64,000 nt of DNA from Streptomyces cavernicola (GCF_029968035.1 NZ_JASCIQ010000035.1:1-64000); one strand, 5' to 3'; shown: positions 18,951-28,131, numbered from the stretch's first letter. Notes: generated by a model from the sequence alone, not told the origin. Made by a program: numbers and translations.

Positions 18951-19538
18951 GTGACGCGGAACAAGATAAATAAGAGGCTCCTAGCAGGATGTCTAGTCGG
19001 TGCAGCTGTATTTGGCGGAGCCTTCTTCGCGTATCAGGAATTGCTCTTGAGCGGGATCGAAGATCTGCCAGGGAAGCCCTGTAAGGGCGCAGTTGAAAGG
19101 TCTACTGCGTCAGACATTTTGCCTAGCGCTCGCGAGGTGGAAGAAAGTTCGCGGCAAAGAATTGAGGATGGGACGTACTACTTCCATTGCAACCTGACGA
19201 CGAGCAGTGGGTCGATCCTGTCCGCAACAGTCAATACACGTGACGTAACCACAACCTCGTGGGAAAAATACTACAGGAATCAGCAAGACGGGGAGCCATC
19301 CAGGATTTCGAAGAACAACATCGCAGCTCTGTCATGGCCTAGAGAAACAATCACTTACATGCCGTGCACGCCGATTGGCGCAAAGAAGAGTGAGGCCAGT
19401 CAAGGCTACTCCCTCGTAGTTGAGGTGATGATCGTAGGAGAGGCAAAGGAACCCGGTACTATACTTCGCCATAACCTGAACGAATTCGCTTTCCAAGCAG
19501 CTAACTATGCTAAGCGCACGGCCCAGTGCCAACTCTGA
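18951..19538 (+). CDS. membrane-anchored exported protein, function unknown
   Basis: 195 aa from GTG 18951 with a GAGGA site upstream. One N-terminal transmembrane helix (about residues 10-30, LLAGCLVGAAVFGGAFFAYQ) is followed by an extracytoplasmic domain with four cysteines (in PCKG, FHCN, MPCT and AQCQL) that could form two disulfides. It lies 28 bp after the WXG-domain protein, so it may be an immunity or accessory protein for it. No family was recognised. The gene is noticeably AT-richer than most of the window, which suggests later acquisition together with the upstream gene. Confidence 0.65.
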   Translation: MTRNKINKRLLAGCLVGAAVFGGAFFAYQELLLSGIEDLPGKPCKGAVERSTASDILPSAREVEESSRQRIEDGTYYFHCNLTTSSGSILSATVNTRDVTTTSWEKYYRNQQDGEPSRISKNNIAALSWPRETITYMPCTPIGAKKSEASQGYSLVVEVMIVGEAKEPGTILRHNLNEFAFQAANYAKRTAQCQL

Positions 19539-19742
19539 TCCTCTTTAGTTGAACTTTGAGCATGGATGCTGCCTGAATCACAACACGCCACCGAGCCCAG
19601 ATAGGGGTCCCGATAGAGGTTGGATCCCGATTCTCAGGAGTGCAGACCAACGCATAGCACTGCTGGCTTGAGTGCACAGGATTTCTAAATCCCCTCCACC
19701 TCTGATCGACGTTCGAGAACAAGCACTCTGAGGGCTGCTCTG

Positions 19743-20084
19743 ATGGCAAAATCGGGATATGCGGCCCACAGGGACACAAGTACGGTCGACAAGCGCTGGC
19801 GGTGGGCAGCCGCAGCGCTCACATTGGTCACCGGACTGCTGGCAGTCTGGGAATTGTCACTCTTCGACGAGGCGTGGAACGCGTGTCCGTTCACGACCAA
19901 TTGCAAGGACAACGTCGTCGACGCCATGGACACCGCCCGGAACTGGGCGTACGTGGGCTTTGGTGCAGGACTGGTCGCGATGCTGCTGCAGCCCCACCGT
20001 AAGAACCGGCCGTTGCGGTTCATGCTGATGGCCGTGACGGGCGTTGCCCTGCTTGTACGGATCGGCATCGCCGCATCGGTGTGA
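19743..20084 (+). CDS. small integral membrane protein
   Basis: 113 aa with three predicted membrane segments (AALTLVTGLLAVWEL, WAYVGFGAGLVAMLL and MLMAVTGVALLVRIGIA) and a short extracellular loop with two cysteines (CPFTTNC). No family was recognised. It stands alone, separated by about 200 bp on each side, and is convergent with the acetyltransferase gene. GC3 is high and normal for Streptomyces, which supports the frame. Confidence 0.6.
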   Translation: MAKSGYAAHRDTSTVDKRWRWAAAALTLVTGLLAVWELSLFDEAWNACPFTTNCKDNVVDAMDTARNWAYVGFGAGLVAMLLQPHRKNRPLRFMLMAVTGVALLVRIGIAASV

Positions 20085-20290
20085 ATACCCAGGTGCGATG
20101 TACAGCGTGTGACAGTCCCCGCTGAACATCTCTCGTTCGTCACCAGATGCCCTGTTCGCATGAAGTCGTCCCGGCGTTGGGATTAAGAGCAAGCGGGTCC
20201 CTCCGGGAGTTGCGGGCGCCGATGCTCTGCCCCGCACGCGCACGCAGCCATCATGGAGCAGACTGCCAGCTGAGCACCCAACAGGCCGCG

Positions 20291-20851
20291 CTACACCACC
20301 TGCTGTACGGTCTGCCACTCGTGCCGCAAGATCGTGTGCACCACCGAGTCGCGCCATTCGCCGGCCTTCTGAATGTGCTCGCGGATCGTGTAGTCCTCGC
20401 TCATGCCGGCCGTGAGCATCGTCTTGGCGGAAGCGGAGTTGTGCGGGGAGCGAGCTCCCCAGATTCGATGCAACCCCAGCTCGCCGAAGCCTACTTCGAG
20501 TAGAAGCTGCACCGTTTCAACCCCGTAACCGACGCCCCACGCATCAGGGCGCAGCGCGAAGCCGATCGTGGCTCCCTGCTGCTGGTGAGGGTCAAGGGCA
20601 AGGCGGGCGAACCCGATCAGTGCGGTGCTGTCCCGCTCGATGACAGCCAGCGCGTATTCATCGCGCGGCGTCTTGCTGGCTGCGGCAATCGACCGGACGG
20701 CGATCTGCCCCACCTGGTCACGCGTACGCGGCTCGAAGGACAAGTGCTCGGTCGCTTCCGCGCTGCCGTAGATCGCGTGAACGGCATCCACGTCGTCGAC
20801 GGTCAGTTCACGGAGCTTCAACCGCGCACTGGTACGGCTGATCGGGTACAT
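20291..20851 (-). CDS. GNAT-family N-acetyltransferase (RimJ/RimL type)
   Basis: 186-aa acetyl-CoA-dependent acyltransferase. It has the RimJ/L-like N terminus (SRTSARLKLRELTVDDVDAV), the beta4 strand GATIGFALRPDAWGVGYGVE that binds acetyl-CoA (a degenerate Q/RxxGxG/A), and the late motif LGLHRIWGARSPHNSASAK. Substrate is unknown; family members modify protein N termini or small amines. It starts 21 bp after the stop of the TPR regulator on the same strand, so the two form one operon. Confidence 0.85.
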   Translation of the reverse strand: MYPISRTSARLKLRELTVDDVDAVHAIYGSAEATEHLSFEPRTRDQVGQIAVRSIAAASKTPRDEYALAVIERDSTALIGFARLALDPHQQQGATIGFALRPDAWGVGYGVETVQLLLEVGFGELGLHRIWGARSPHNSASAKTMLTAGMSEDYTIREHIQKAGEWRDSVVHTILRHEWQTVQQVV

Positions 20852-20872
20852 GCCGGAGGACTCTACCGGCGC

Positions 20873-22219
20873 TCAGCTCGGAAGTGCAGAGCGCAGGGGT
20901 CGGTACATTTCGATCTCGGCTCGCAAGTCTTGGGCTACGACGGCGTCGCAGGCGGGGCTGCGGGTCAGCGCGGCCCGGACGCGGTCGGCCGAGACGACGA
21001 TGCCGTTGTTGCGGTGGGTGGGTGCGAGGTCCAGGACGGGGCGAACCGCTTCGGCTGCGCCATCGAGGTCATCGCCGTACAAGCGCACGAGGGCGAGGTT
21101 GCACTGGGCTCCGGCTTGGTCGCCGAAGGCCCAGTTCGGGTCGCTTGGGTCGCTGAACCCGTCGGCGGCTTCCTCAGCGGCGCGGGCGACGCTGGCATCC
21201 CCCTGCCCGAGTAGGACGGCGGCCTCGACGGAGTAGTACCGCTGTTTGATCTCGGGGTAGGTGAAGAGGCCGCCGAGCTCGTCCAGTTCGTCTGGCACGA
21301 CCTGCTCGCGCAGGGTGAGGGCTCGCTCGTTGGCCGCACGAACGGTCTCATGGTCACCGAGCAAGGCGGCTGCGCGAGCTTGCAGCCCGTGCAGCCACGG
21401 ACTGACGGTGCCTCTCAGAACCTCGGCTACCGCCGTGCCCTGCTGGGCGTAGTGCAGGGCGTCTTGAGGACGACCCGCCCAGTAGGAAATGAGGGACTTC
21501 AAACCGTCGGCCATGGCCATGAGGCCGGTGTGCTCGGCCTGTCTTGCGCAGAAGCTCGCAGTGCGCGCCTGGATCATGGCGGCCTTGGGGTCGCCGATGT
21601 CGTGCGAGCCCTTGGCCATCATGAAGCTCAGCGCGCTGGCCATGAACAGCAGATCGCGGGACTGGGAGGGCCTGGCTCGGCCACTGTCCAGAAGCCGGAA
21701 AGCCTCCTCCTGACTCTGTGCCAGGTCGTCCCAGATTTCTGACAGCGGGGCCTTGGGGTACGCCTCCGCGAGCCGGCCCACTTCGTCACCGAGGAATCCG
21801 AGGGTGTCCTCGCCTACCTGCCCGCGTTCCGCCCCCATGGCGAAATCCATTGCACGCCTTGCGGCCATTGCTCCCGTCCTTCTCATCTCGTTCAGCTCCA
21901 CGCCGGACTCGGCATGGGCGGCGGCCGTGTCGAATTGCGAGAGTGCTTCCTGGGCTCCCCCGTCTTCGGGTGCCGGTGTCCACAACTGCCTGATGGTGTG
22001 GCCGAGTAGGTGCACCAGGACTCGGCGCGCGTCAACATTGGGCCGGCGGTCGCCGTAGTACCAGCCCTGGAAGGTTCGCTTGGCCGGCTCCAGCCTCACC
22101 AAGGAGTCAGGACCCTCGCGCTCGGCAAGCTCCCGCGCCGCCTGTTGGAAACGAGGCAGGAACACGTCGTAGTCGTGCCACTCGCGCTCGTCGAGCAGGT
22201 GACGGAGCAGTGTGCGCAT
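20873..22219 (-). CDS. TPR-containing regulator of the Streptomyces NsdA-like type
   Basis: 448-aa cytoplasmic protein. The N terminus (MRTLLRHLLDEREWHDYDVF...TFQGWYYGDRRPNVDARRVLVHLL) looks like a degenerate helix-turn-helix, and the remainder is helical TPR-like repeat (DALHYAQQGTAVAEVLRG, AANERALTLREQV). This resembles, from memory, Streptomyces regulators such as NsdA that influence secondary metabolism. ATG 22219 is preceded by GGGAGAAGGGGAG; the longer frame from 22285 includes that site. It is divergent from the HATPase gene and cotranscribed with the GNAT gene. Confidence 0.65.
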   Translation of the reverse strand: MRTLLRHLLDEREWHDYDVFLPRFQQAARELAEREGPDSLVRLEPAKRTFQGWYYGDRRPNVDARRVLVHLLGHTIRQLWTPAPEDGGAQEALSQFDTAAAHAESGVELNEMRRTGAMAARRAMDFAMGAERGQVGEDTLGFLGDEVGRLAEAYPKAPLSEIWDDLAQSQEEAFRLLDSGRARPSQSRDLLFMASALSFMMAKGSHDIGDPKAAMIQARTASFCARQAEHTGLMAMADGLKSLISYWAGRPQDALHYAQQGTAVAEVLRGTVSPWLHGLQARAAALLGDHETVRAANERALTLREQVVPDELDELGGLFTYPEIKQRYYSVEAAVLLGQGDASVARAAEEAADGFSDPSDPNWAFGDQAGAQCNLALVRLYGDDLDGAAEAVRPVLDLAPTHRNNGIVVSADRVRAALTRSPACDAVVAQDLRAEIEMYRPLRSALPS

Positions 22220-22540
22220 GGTGCTCCCCTTCTCCCTGAGTTCAGCACGTCGCTGTGACCGACCGTAAAGCCCATCCGGGTTCAACTTGCCCAGGATCCA
22301 AGGTACTTAGCGAATCTGGCATTGATCCGGCGTTAAGGCGGCGAAGGTGCGGCGAACGGCACCCCGATCCGGCGAAAGTCCGGCATCGAAATGGGGCTAG
22401 GTATCACCGGTCCCGCTTGCCAGGCTCATAACGCTCCTCGCTGAGAGTGCGCAAGCGGCCACGGAAGTGCCATCTGCACGGCTCCAGCAGGCATCAGGAG
22501 AGCTCCTCCATACACCCGTTGGCCATCTGGGAGGCACACG
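22220..22540. promoter_or_regulatory. divergent promoter region between regulator and HATPase genes
   Basis: A 321-bp gap with no credible gene. It contains several short direct repeats around CCGGCGAA/GCGGCGAA between 22330 and 22390, which may be regulator sites. The plus-strand gene has GGGAGG nine bases before its ATG. No promoter hexamers were assigned. Confidence 0.35.
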
Positions 22541-23068
22541 ATGACCCCCGCCGCCGTCACCACGGTCGCCGCAGAACTGATGCAACAGACCGCCCGCGGC
22601 TTCAGAGTGGCTTTCACACCGGACAAGACCCGCGTCGGTCGCATGCGCCGGATCACCACCGCCCACCTGCGGCTGTGGCAGGTGTACGGGCAGACCGCGG
22701 ACGACATCGTGCTCACCGTCTCCGAACTCGTCACAAACTCCATCCAGCACGGCGACGGGGACGTCGGCCTGAAAGTCCTCTACACCGACAACGAATTACG
22801 CGTCGAGGTCACCGACTGCAACCCGGAACCAGCCCAGCACAAGCCCGCGGACGACGAAGCCGTCTCCGGCCGTGGTCTGTTCCTTGTCGCCGCCCTCGCG
22901 CACGACTGGGGCGTGAGTGACGACGGCACGACGACTTGGGCCACGTTTCGCGTACCCGCGGGGAGACTGCCAGCCATACCACCCCCGCCGTCCGCGGACC
23001 GCGTGGGTGACGTTCCAGTTCTGACCAGTGATCAGTACCTGGAATCCGGCTCCCCACCCCGCTCCTAG
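22541..23068 (+). CDS. ATP-binding anti-sigma-type protein (HATPase_c, RsbW-like)
   Basis: 175-aa GHKL-fold ATPase of the small Streptomyces anti-sigma/serine kinase group. The N-box is SELVTNSIQHG (residues 61-71, with N66 for Mg-ATP), G1-like DCNPEPAQ is near 99-106, and G2 SGRGLFLVAAL follows. No kinase substrate domain is present. Members bind sigma factors or phosphorylate anti-anti-sigma proteins; the partner here is not encoded next door. It precedes the radical SAM gene by 168 bp on the same strand. Confidence 0.85.
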   Translation: MTPAAVTTVAAELMQQTARGFRVAFTPDKTRVGRMRRITTAHLRLWQVYGQTADDIVLTVSELVTNSIQHGDGDVGLKVLYTDNELRVEVTDCNPEPAQHKPADDEAVSGRGLFLVAALAHDWGVSDDGTTTWATFRVPAGRLPAIPPPPSADRVGDVPVLTSDQYLESGSPPRS

Positions 23069-23236
23069 CCTCCCCCGCCCGTCGACCGTGGCGGGCGGTC
23101 ACACCACCTGGCGACCGGACCTGGATGAAGGACCGGCACCGGAAGGCCCGTGCCGGGAGGAGCGCTGCCGAACCGCCCTCCCCGCATGCGCATCGCTCAA
23201 GTCCAACTCCGATCTCCACATCGAAGGGCGAGACGT

Positions 23237-25396
23237 ATGACCGACGAACGCCCCATCACCCTCCAGGCCCTGCGCCTGGCCGAAGCCTTACGACTCGTGA
23301 GTCCGTCCCTCTACGCGACCAGCGCCGCGATATCGGCCCTGGAGCCCCTGCTGATCGCCCCCAACGCGGTCAAGGAGTGGCTGGCGGAGCACTGCGCGCC
23401 GTACGCCGTACGCATCCGTGTCACCGGGACCCTGGACCGGCGGCTCGTGTTCGTCGAGCGCCCCGACGGACGGTGGGTCGTCGCTGACCTTTCCGGCCAA
23501 CCGCACAACAGTCGCGCATGGCCTGGCTGGGCCGCGGTGAACATCGTCTTCAAGTCGCCGGATCAGTGGCTGTCCCTGGCCGATCTCGCCCCGGAAGCCG
23601 TCTATCGGCTCTCGCGGCCGCGAGTCCTGCTGGCCGCGCTGTACCACCGCGAGCACTTCCCCCTCCCGCGGTTCCCGCTCGGGATCAGCGACGTCGCCCG
23701 CGCAGCACGTCTGTCCCTCATGGGGGAGGTGACACTCACCGACATGCAACTCGGCACCACGCTGCCCGACTTGGCCAAGCAGGTCACCGACAACACCCCC
23801 GACATCCTCGGCATCTCCGCCACGTTCGGACAGCACGACCTCATGACCGAACTCCTTGACAGCGCATACGCGTTGGCTGAGCCTCCTCTCGTCATTGCCG
23901 GGGGCAGCCTCACGGCCCGCAACGAAGCGCTGCTCCTGGAGCAGTACCCCGACCTGCTGATCGCCCGTGGTGCCGGCGAGCCGACCATCCAGGATCTCCT
24001 GGGGTACTGGCACGGGGACATCGCCCGCGACCAGGTCCACAGCATCGGATACAACGGAGCGGCCCGCGGGGACGGCGCACTCGCGATCGGGCGACGTCGC
24101 ACCGCCAAGCCCGTCAGCCGGGCACAGAGCGACTTCCTGCCCGAACTCGACCTGCTTCCCGCGACGTTCGAGCACCACGGCGTTGCCCAACTGGAGGCGA
24201 GTCGCGGCTGCACCAACTTCTGTTCCTTCTGCCCGCGAAGCCACAAGGGGCAGTGGTCGGGCGGCACACCCGGCGAGTTCGGCTGGATGCTCGATCACAT
24301 CGGCGCGGTGTTCGACCGCTACCCCGGCATTTCCCGCACCCTGTATCTCGTCGACGAGGAGTTCATCGGCCGGGGCCCGGATGCCGTCGCCCGAGCCGTG
24401 AGGGTGGCAGACGTGCTGCACGGCGCCGGGTTCAAGTGGGAGACGAGCTGCCGGATCGACCAGGTCACCCACCCGGACCGTGACTTCGCCTGGCACACCG
24501 AACGTGCTGCGATGTGGCGTTCCCTGGTGAACAAGGGGTTGCGCCGCTGTCTGTTCGGCGTCGAGTCCGGCGTGGATACGGTCCTCGACCGGTTCAACAA
24601 GGAGACCGGAGGCGAACAGAACGCCCTTGCCATCCGTACCCTGTCCGCGCTCGGCGTGCCGACCCGCTTCACGTACATCACGTTCGACCACCTGATGACG
24701 TTCGAGGAGCTGAGGGCGACTTACGCCTACCAGGGCCGCACCGACCTCCTGATTCAGCCGCTCCCCGACGTGCCGGTCGAGGAGATCGTGAACGGCGTCC
24801 GTGACCCGGAGTGGGTGGCGGCGCACGGCACCGGCCGTGCATTCCACACCGGCATCTCCTACATGCTCGTCAGCATGGAGTGCCTGATCGGCGCCGCGTA
24901 CACCAAGCGGGTGCAGCGCGCCGGCCTGGCCGGAGAGGTCCGTCCTTCGATGGGGCGGCAGGACGCCGAGTTCGCCGACTGGCGCATCGGTGTGTGCAGC
25001 CAGTGGGCGCAGCTCTGGGTCGACCGGAACTTCGCCTTCGATTACACCCTTAAGAGCTTGGAGAAGATCCTCGACGGCGAGCCCCGCCACCAGGTCCGCC
25101 GCGCCCGCGTCGTACTCAAGGACGCGGCGTACACCGTTCTCGGCGGCCTGCTCGCTGCCGCTGAACAGGAACCCCCCACGCCTCTGCCCGGTCGGGGCCA
25201 CGTCCTCGAGGAGCGCATTCGTACTCTGTTGGACAGGGAGATGGAGGGCTTGCGCGAGCGTATGGCCAAGACCGTCTTCGATGTGGCTCGTGTTCTGCCT
25301 GCGGAGCACGCGGCCACCCTGGGGCCCGAGCACGGCCGGTGGGCCCGCGCCGATCAGTGGCGTCTGATCAACGCGGCGGACCCGTGCGGTACTTGA
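23237..25396 (+). CDS. B12-binding-domain radical SAM enzyme
   Basis: 719 aa. Residues about 150-270 look like a cobalamin-binding Rossmann domain (DILGISATFGQHD, PLVIAGGSL), although the classic DxHxxG was not found. The radical SAM core starts with C325-x3-C329-x2-C332 (RGCTNFCSFCPR), which ligates the 4Fe-4S cluster, and continues through a TIM barrel (CRIDQVTH, LFGVESGVDTVLDRFNKET). The substrate is unknown; family reactions include methylation of unactivated carbons and ring rearrangements. ATG 23237 follows GAAGGGCGAG. The gene converges on a nucleotidyltransferase with a shared terminator and precedes an aldo/keto reductase and an EEP phosphoesterase. The family call is firm and the reaction is not. 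Confidence 0.88.
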   Translation: MTDERPITLQALRLAEALRLVSPSLYATSAAISALEPLLIAPNAVKEWLAEHCAPYAVRIRVTGTLDRRLVFVERPDGRWVVADLSGQPHNSRAWPGWAAVNIVFKSPDQWLSLADLAPEAVYRLSRPRVLLAALYHREHFPLPRFPLGISDVARAARLSLMGEVTLTDMQLGTTLPDLAKQVTDNTPDILGISATFGQHDLMTELLDSAYALAEPPLVIAGGSLTARNEALLLEQYPDLLIARGAGEPTIQDLLGYWHGDIARDQVHSIGYNGAARGDGALAIGRRRTAKPVSRAQSDFLPELDLLPATFEHHGVAQLEASRGCTNFCSFCPRSHKGQWSGGTPGEFGWMLDHIGAVFDRYPGISRTLYLVDEEFIGRGPDAVARAVRVADVLHGAGFKWETSCRIDQVTHPDRDFAWHTERAAMWRSLVNKGLRRCLFGVESGVDTVLDRFNKETGGEQNALAIRTLSALGVPTRFTYITFDHLMTFEELRATYAYQGRTDLLIQPLPDVPVEEIVNGVRDPEWVAAHGTGRAFHTGISYMLVSMECLIGAAYTKRVQRAGLAGEVRPSMGRQDAEFADWRIGVCSQWAQLWVDRNFAFDYTLKSLEKILDGEPRHQVRRARVVLKDAAYTVLGGLLAAAEQEPPTPLPGRGHVLEERIRTLLDREMEGLRERMAKTVFDVARVLPAEHAATLGPEHGRWARADQWRLINAADPCGT

Positions 25397-25411
25397 CCAC
25401 AGCACCAGGGA

Positions 25412-25438
25412 CTGCCCCGGCGCCGTACGCCGGGGCAG
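25412..25438. terminator. bidirectional hairpin between convergent genes
   Basis: CTGCCCCGGCG (25412-25422) and CGCCGGGGCAG (25428-25438) are perfect 11-bp arms with a 5-nt loop, located between the convergent radical SAM and nucleotidyltransferase genes. There is no T-run, as is common for Streptomyces terminators. Confidence 0.75.
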
Positions 25439-25454
25439 CCCCTCGCGGCAAGCT

Positions 25455-26075
25455 CTACGAACTGGACTTCTCGGGGATCGGCACCCAGTTGAACTCCGGG
25501 CAGTACCGGGCGTACGTCACGAGCTTCCACTTGGCGTACTCGTCCAGGCGGCCGCTGTCACGCAGCAGGTGCTTGACCCACGTGTGCGCGATGCGCTCAG
25601 GCTTGGTCATCTCGGCGTCGATCTGGTCGAGCATGCGACACGCGACCGTGAAGTCCTCGACGGTGAGCGCGCTCAGGTCGATCTCGATACCCGCGACGTC
25701 GAAGGTGAACACGAGCCGAGTGGTGGAGAACGACGTGCGGCGTTCGCCCAGGAACGTTGCCCGCCCCTCCCCCACCAGCGCCCGCATCAAGTCGTCGCGC
25801 TGCTCCACGGGGAAACCGATGCCCAGGTCCAGGTCGCTGGTCTCCAGGTTCAGGCGCGTGCCGAAGGAGCCGACATCGCGGGGGGTGTGTCCGGTCCACT
25901 GCTCGATCAGGCCGGAGGCTTCAGCCCGCACCTTCAGCAGGTGTTCGTCATGGGTGCGCATCGAGTCGTAGAACGCGGTTGCGCGCTCGAACTCCTCGGT
26001 GGGGAAGTCGGCCGGATCGGCCCACTTCTTGGCGGTGATGGCGCTGAGATCCAGTGGGGTTTGTGGGTTCGTCAC
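25455..26075 (-). CDS. nucleotidyltransferase-fold protein (Pol beta superfamily)
   Basis: About 206 aa. The key motif GSFGTRLNLETSDLDLGIG (G-S followed by D-x-D) is the Pol beta/MNT nucleotidyltransferase signature, and a further acidic residue in GIEIDLS would complete the metal triad. The C-terminal helical part (TWVKHLLRDSGRLDEYAKWK) resembles small NTases that transfer NMP to small molecules or RNA. Start choice is uncertain: GTG 26075, 26084 and 26093 are all possible and none has a good ribosome binding site, so a leaderless transcript is possible. It is divergent from the aldo/keto reductase gene. Confidence 0.75.
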   Translation of the reverse strand: MTNPQTPLDLSAITAKKWADPADFPTEEFERATAFYDSMRTHDEHLLKVRAEASGLIEQWTGHTPRDVGSFGTRLNLETSDLDLGIGFPVEQRDDLMRALVGEGRATFLGERRTSFSTTRLVFTFDVAGIEIDLSALTVEDFTVACRMLDQIDAEMTKPERIAHTWVKHLLRDSGRLDEYAKWKLVTYARYCPEFNWVPIPEKSSS

Positions 26076-26149
26076 GCGCGCCACGGTAGTCACAAGTGCC
26101 CACGGTTCGCGTGGGTTTGACAGGAAATGAAGGGAAGAGAGGCAGCAGG

Positions 26150-27253
26150 ATGAGCGACACCGCGAGTGAACTGCCGTACCGGACACTGACGGGCGGACTG
26201 AACGTCCATCCGATCGGCATCGGATGCTGGGCCATCGGCGGACCGGACAACAACCTGGGTCTACCCATGGGGTGGTCCACCGCCGACGACGACGCGTCCA
26301 TGCGCGGCCTGGAGGCCGCCTACAGTCTCGGCGCGAACCTCTACGACACTGCCGACGTCTACGGACACGGCCACTCCGAACGCCTCATCGGCCGGCTCGT
26401 CGACAGCGTCCCGCGCGCCAGCGTCGTGCTGTCCTCCAAGGTCGGCTACTTCACCGGAACCGCTGCGCACGCCTACGAGCCCAACCACATGCGCCGCCAG
26501 CTCGAAACGACGCTGGAGAACCTGCGCACCGATCACCTGGACGTGTACTTCCTGCACAACGCCGAGTTCGGCGAGGACGACCGATTCCTGGACGGCGCGA
26601 TCGACATGATGCGCACCTTCCAGAGCGAGGGGCTGGTCAAGACGGTCGGTATGCGCGGCCCGCACCGCTTCGCCACGGAACGCGTCAACGTCCCCAAGGA
26701 GCAACGCAAGGACAAGCACGCCCGCTTCCGCTACCTCTTCGACCGCGTCCAACCCGACTACCTGGCCTGCCGCTTCAACGCCCTCACCCCGCCGCCGCCC
26801 GCCGGACAGAAGGACATCTTCGCCTTCGCCGCCGAGCACGGCGCCAGCATCCTGATCAACAAGCCGCTGTCGCAGGGCCTGCTCACCGGCAAGTACGACC
26901 CGGCCCGCCCGCCGACCTTCGCAGCAGGGGACCACCGCCTCCGCAAAGCCTGGTTCACCCCGGACGCACTGGACATCATCGATGACGGTCTTCGCCCGCT
27001 GCGTGAGCGGTTCGGCGCCTCCACCGCGGACCTGACCCGCGTCGCGCTCCACTACTGTCTCCAGCACGCGGACAACGCCGCCCTTCTCGTCGGCTTCACC
27101 GGACCGGAGCAGGTAACCCAGAACCTCAACGCCATCGGCGATCCGCTGACCGACGAGGACATCGACTTCGTCCGCCTGACTGCCGGACGTCTCCAACAGC
27201 AACTCGACGCCGCTGGAGAGGTCTTCCTGGACGAGAAGGACGCCGCGCAATGA
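26150..27253 (+). CDS. aldo/keto reductase family oxidoreductase
   Basis: 367-aa NAD(P)H-dependent TIM-barrel oxidoreductase. The catalytic tetrad is visible: Asp and Tyr in YDTADVYGHGHSE, Lys in VVLSSKVGYF and His in DVYFLHNAE. C-terminal cofactor-binding segments follow (GASILINKPLSQGLLTGKY, ALLVGFTGPEQV). ATG 26150 has GAAGGGAAGAGAGG upstream; the longer frame from 26096 has none. Its stop overlaps the start of the EEP gene (ATGA), so the two are coupled. The substrate is unknown; context links it to the radical SAM enzyme. Confidence 0.88.
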   Translation: MSDTASELPYRTLTGGLNVHPIGIGCWAIGGPDNNLGLPMGWSTADDDASMRGLEAAYSLGANLYDTADVYGHGHSERLIGRLVDSVPRASVVLSSKVGYFTGTAAHAYEPNHMRRQLETTLENLRTDHLDVYFLHNAEFGEDDRFLDGAIDMMRTFQSEGLVKTVGMRGPHRFATERVNVPKEQRKDKHARFRYLFDRVQPDYLACRFNALTPPPPAGQKDIFAFAAEHGASILINKPLSQGLLTGKYDPARPPTFAAGDHRLRKAWFTPDALDIIDDGLRPLRERFGASTADLTRVALHYCLQHADNAALLVGFTGPEQVTQNLNAIGDPLTDEDIDFVRLTAGRLQQQLDAAGEVFLDEKDAAQ

Positions 27254-28131
27254 CCGACGATGCCGCACAGCTCTCCCTCCTCGCCCCGCCCCAGCAACAT
27301 GCCGCCTCAACCACCCACGCGCGACTGCTCGTCTTCAACACCCAGCACGCTTCACCGGCCCGCGCCTACCGCCAGGCCGAATGGATCAGCCAGCAGGAGA
27401 CGGCGGACCTGGTCGTACTCACGGAAGCCAGCTCCGGACCCGGCGGAACCGCCCTGGTCGAAGCGATGCACCACTTCGGCTACGCGCACGTCATCGCTCC
27501 GCCGGCCGACCCTCGCGACTACCGCACCCTGCTGGCCTCACGCACCGCCCCTCTGTACCCAGTCGACGCCGGGGTGACCTTTCTGCCTCACCGCGCACCC
27601 GCCGCCATCGCGACCATCGGCGGCCAGAAGCTGGGCATCGTAGGCCTGTATGTCCCTTCGCGTGGCCCGAAAGAGCGGCGCAATGTGGACAAGAGGCAGT
27701 TCCAGGAGGCCGTGACCACAGCTCTGACCGGCCTGAGCAACGTCTGCGCACACATGCCCGTCGTCGCCGCCGGCGACCTGAACGTTCTGGAACCCGGCCA
27801 CGAGCCACCTCACAAGGTGTTCGGCCGCTGGGAATACGCCTTCTACGAGTCGTTCGCCACAGCCGGATTCACCGACGCCTATCGCCACCTGCACCCAGCC
27901 GCCGTGGAGCACTCGTGGTTCGGACGCAGCGGACGGGGCTTCCGCTTCGATCACGCCTTCATCACCAACACCCACACGGCGCAGGTCGAGGTGTGCGCCT
28001 ACGATCAGCGGCCACGCGCCGCGTCACTCTCCGACCACGCAGCCATGGTGCTCACGTTGGGTCTGACGGCGGGAGACGCCTCAGGTAGACCCGTTCGTGA
28101 TCGTGCTACGAGGCTTGTAGGAGAGCTGTAA
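27250..28131 (+). CDS. endonuclease/exonuclease/phosphatase (EEP) family protein
   Basis: 293-aa metal-dependent phosphoesterase of the EEP/DNase I fold. Motifs in order: LLVFNTQHA, VVLTEAS (metal Glu), VVAAGDLNVL (Asp/Asn), FRFDHAFIT and SLSDHAAMVL (catalytic Asp-His). Members cut nucleic acids, sphingomyelin, phosphoinositides or organic phosphates, so the substrate cannot be read from sequence. No signal peptide is present, so it acts in the cytoplasm. It is translationally coupled to the aldo/keto reductase. It is the last gene before the phage structural module, whose first gene starts 85 bp downstream. Confidence 0.85.
   Translation: MTDDAAQLSLLAPPQQHAASTTHARLLVFNTQHASPARAYRQAEWISQQETADLVVLTEASSGPGGTALVEAMHHFGYAHVIAPPADPRDYRTLLASRTAPLYPVDAGVTFLPHRAPAAIATIGGQKLGIVGLYVPSRGPKERRNVDKRQFQEAVTTALTGLSNVCAHMPVVAAGDLNVLEPGHEPPHKVFGRWEYAFYESFATAGFTDAYRHLHPAAVEHSWFGRSGRGFRFDHAFITNTHTAQVEVCAYDQRPRAASLSDHAAMVLTLGLTAGDASGRPVRDRATRLVGEL

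Noticed and set aside
23288..25405. 705-codon minus-strand open frame across the radical SAM gene
   Set aside because: Antisense shadow; the plus strand carries the CxxxCxxC cluster motif.
60..28131. EccE or EccA genes
   Set aside because: No gene with their features was found near the ecc genes; Streptomyces ESX loci often lack them.
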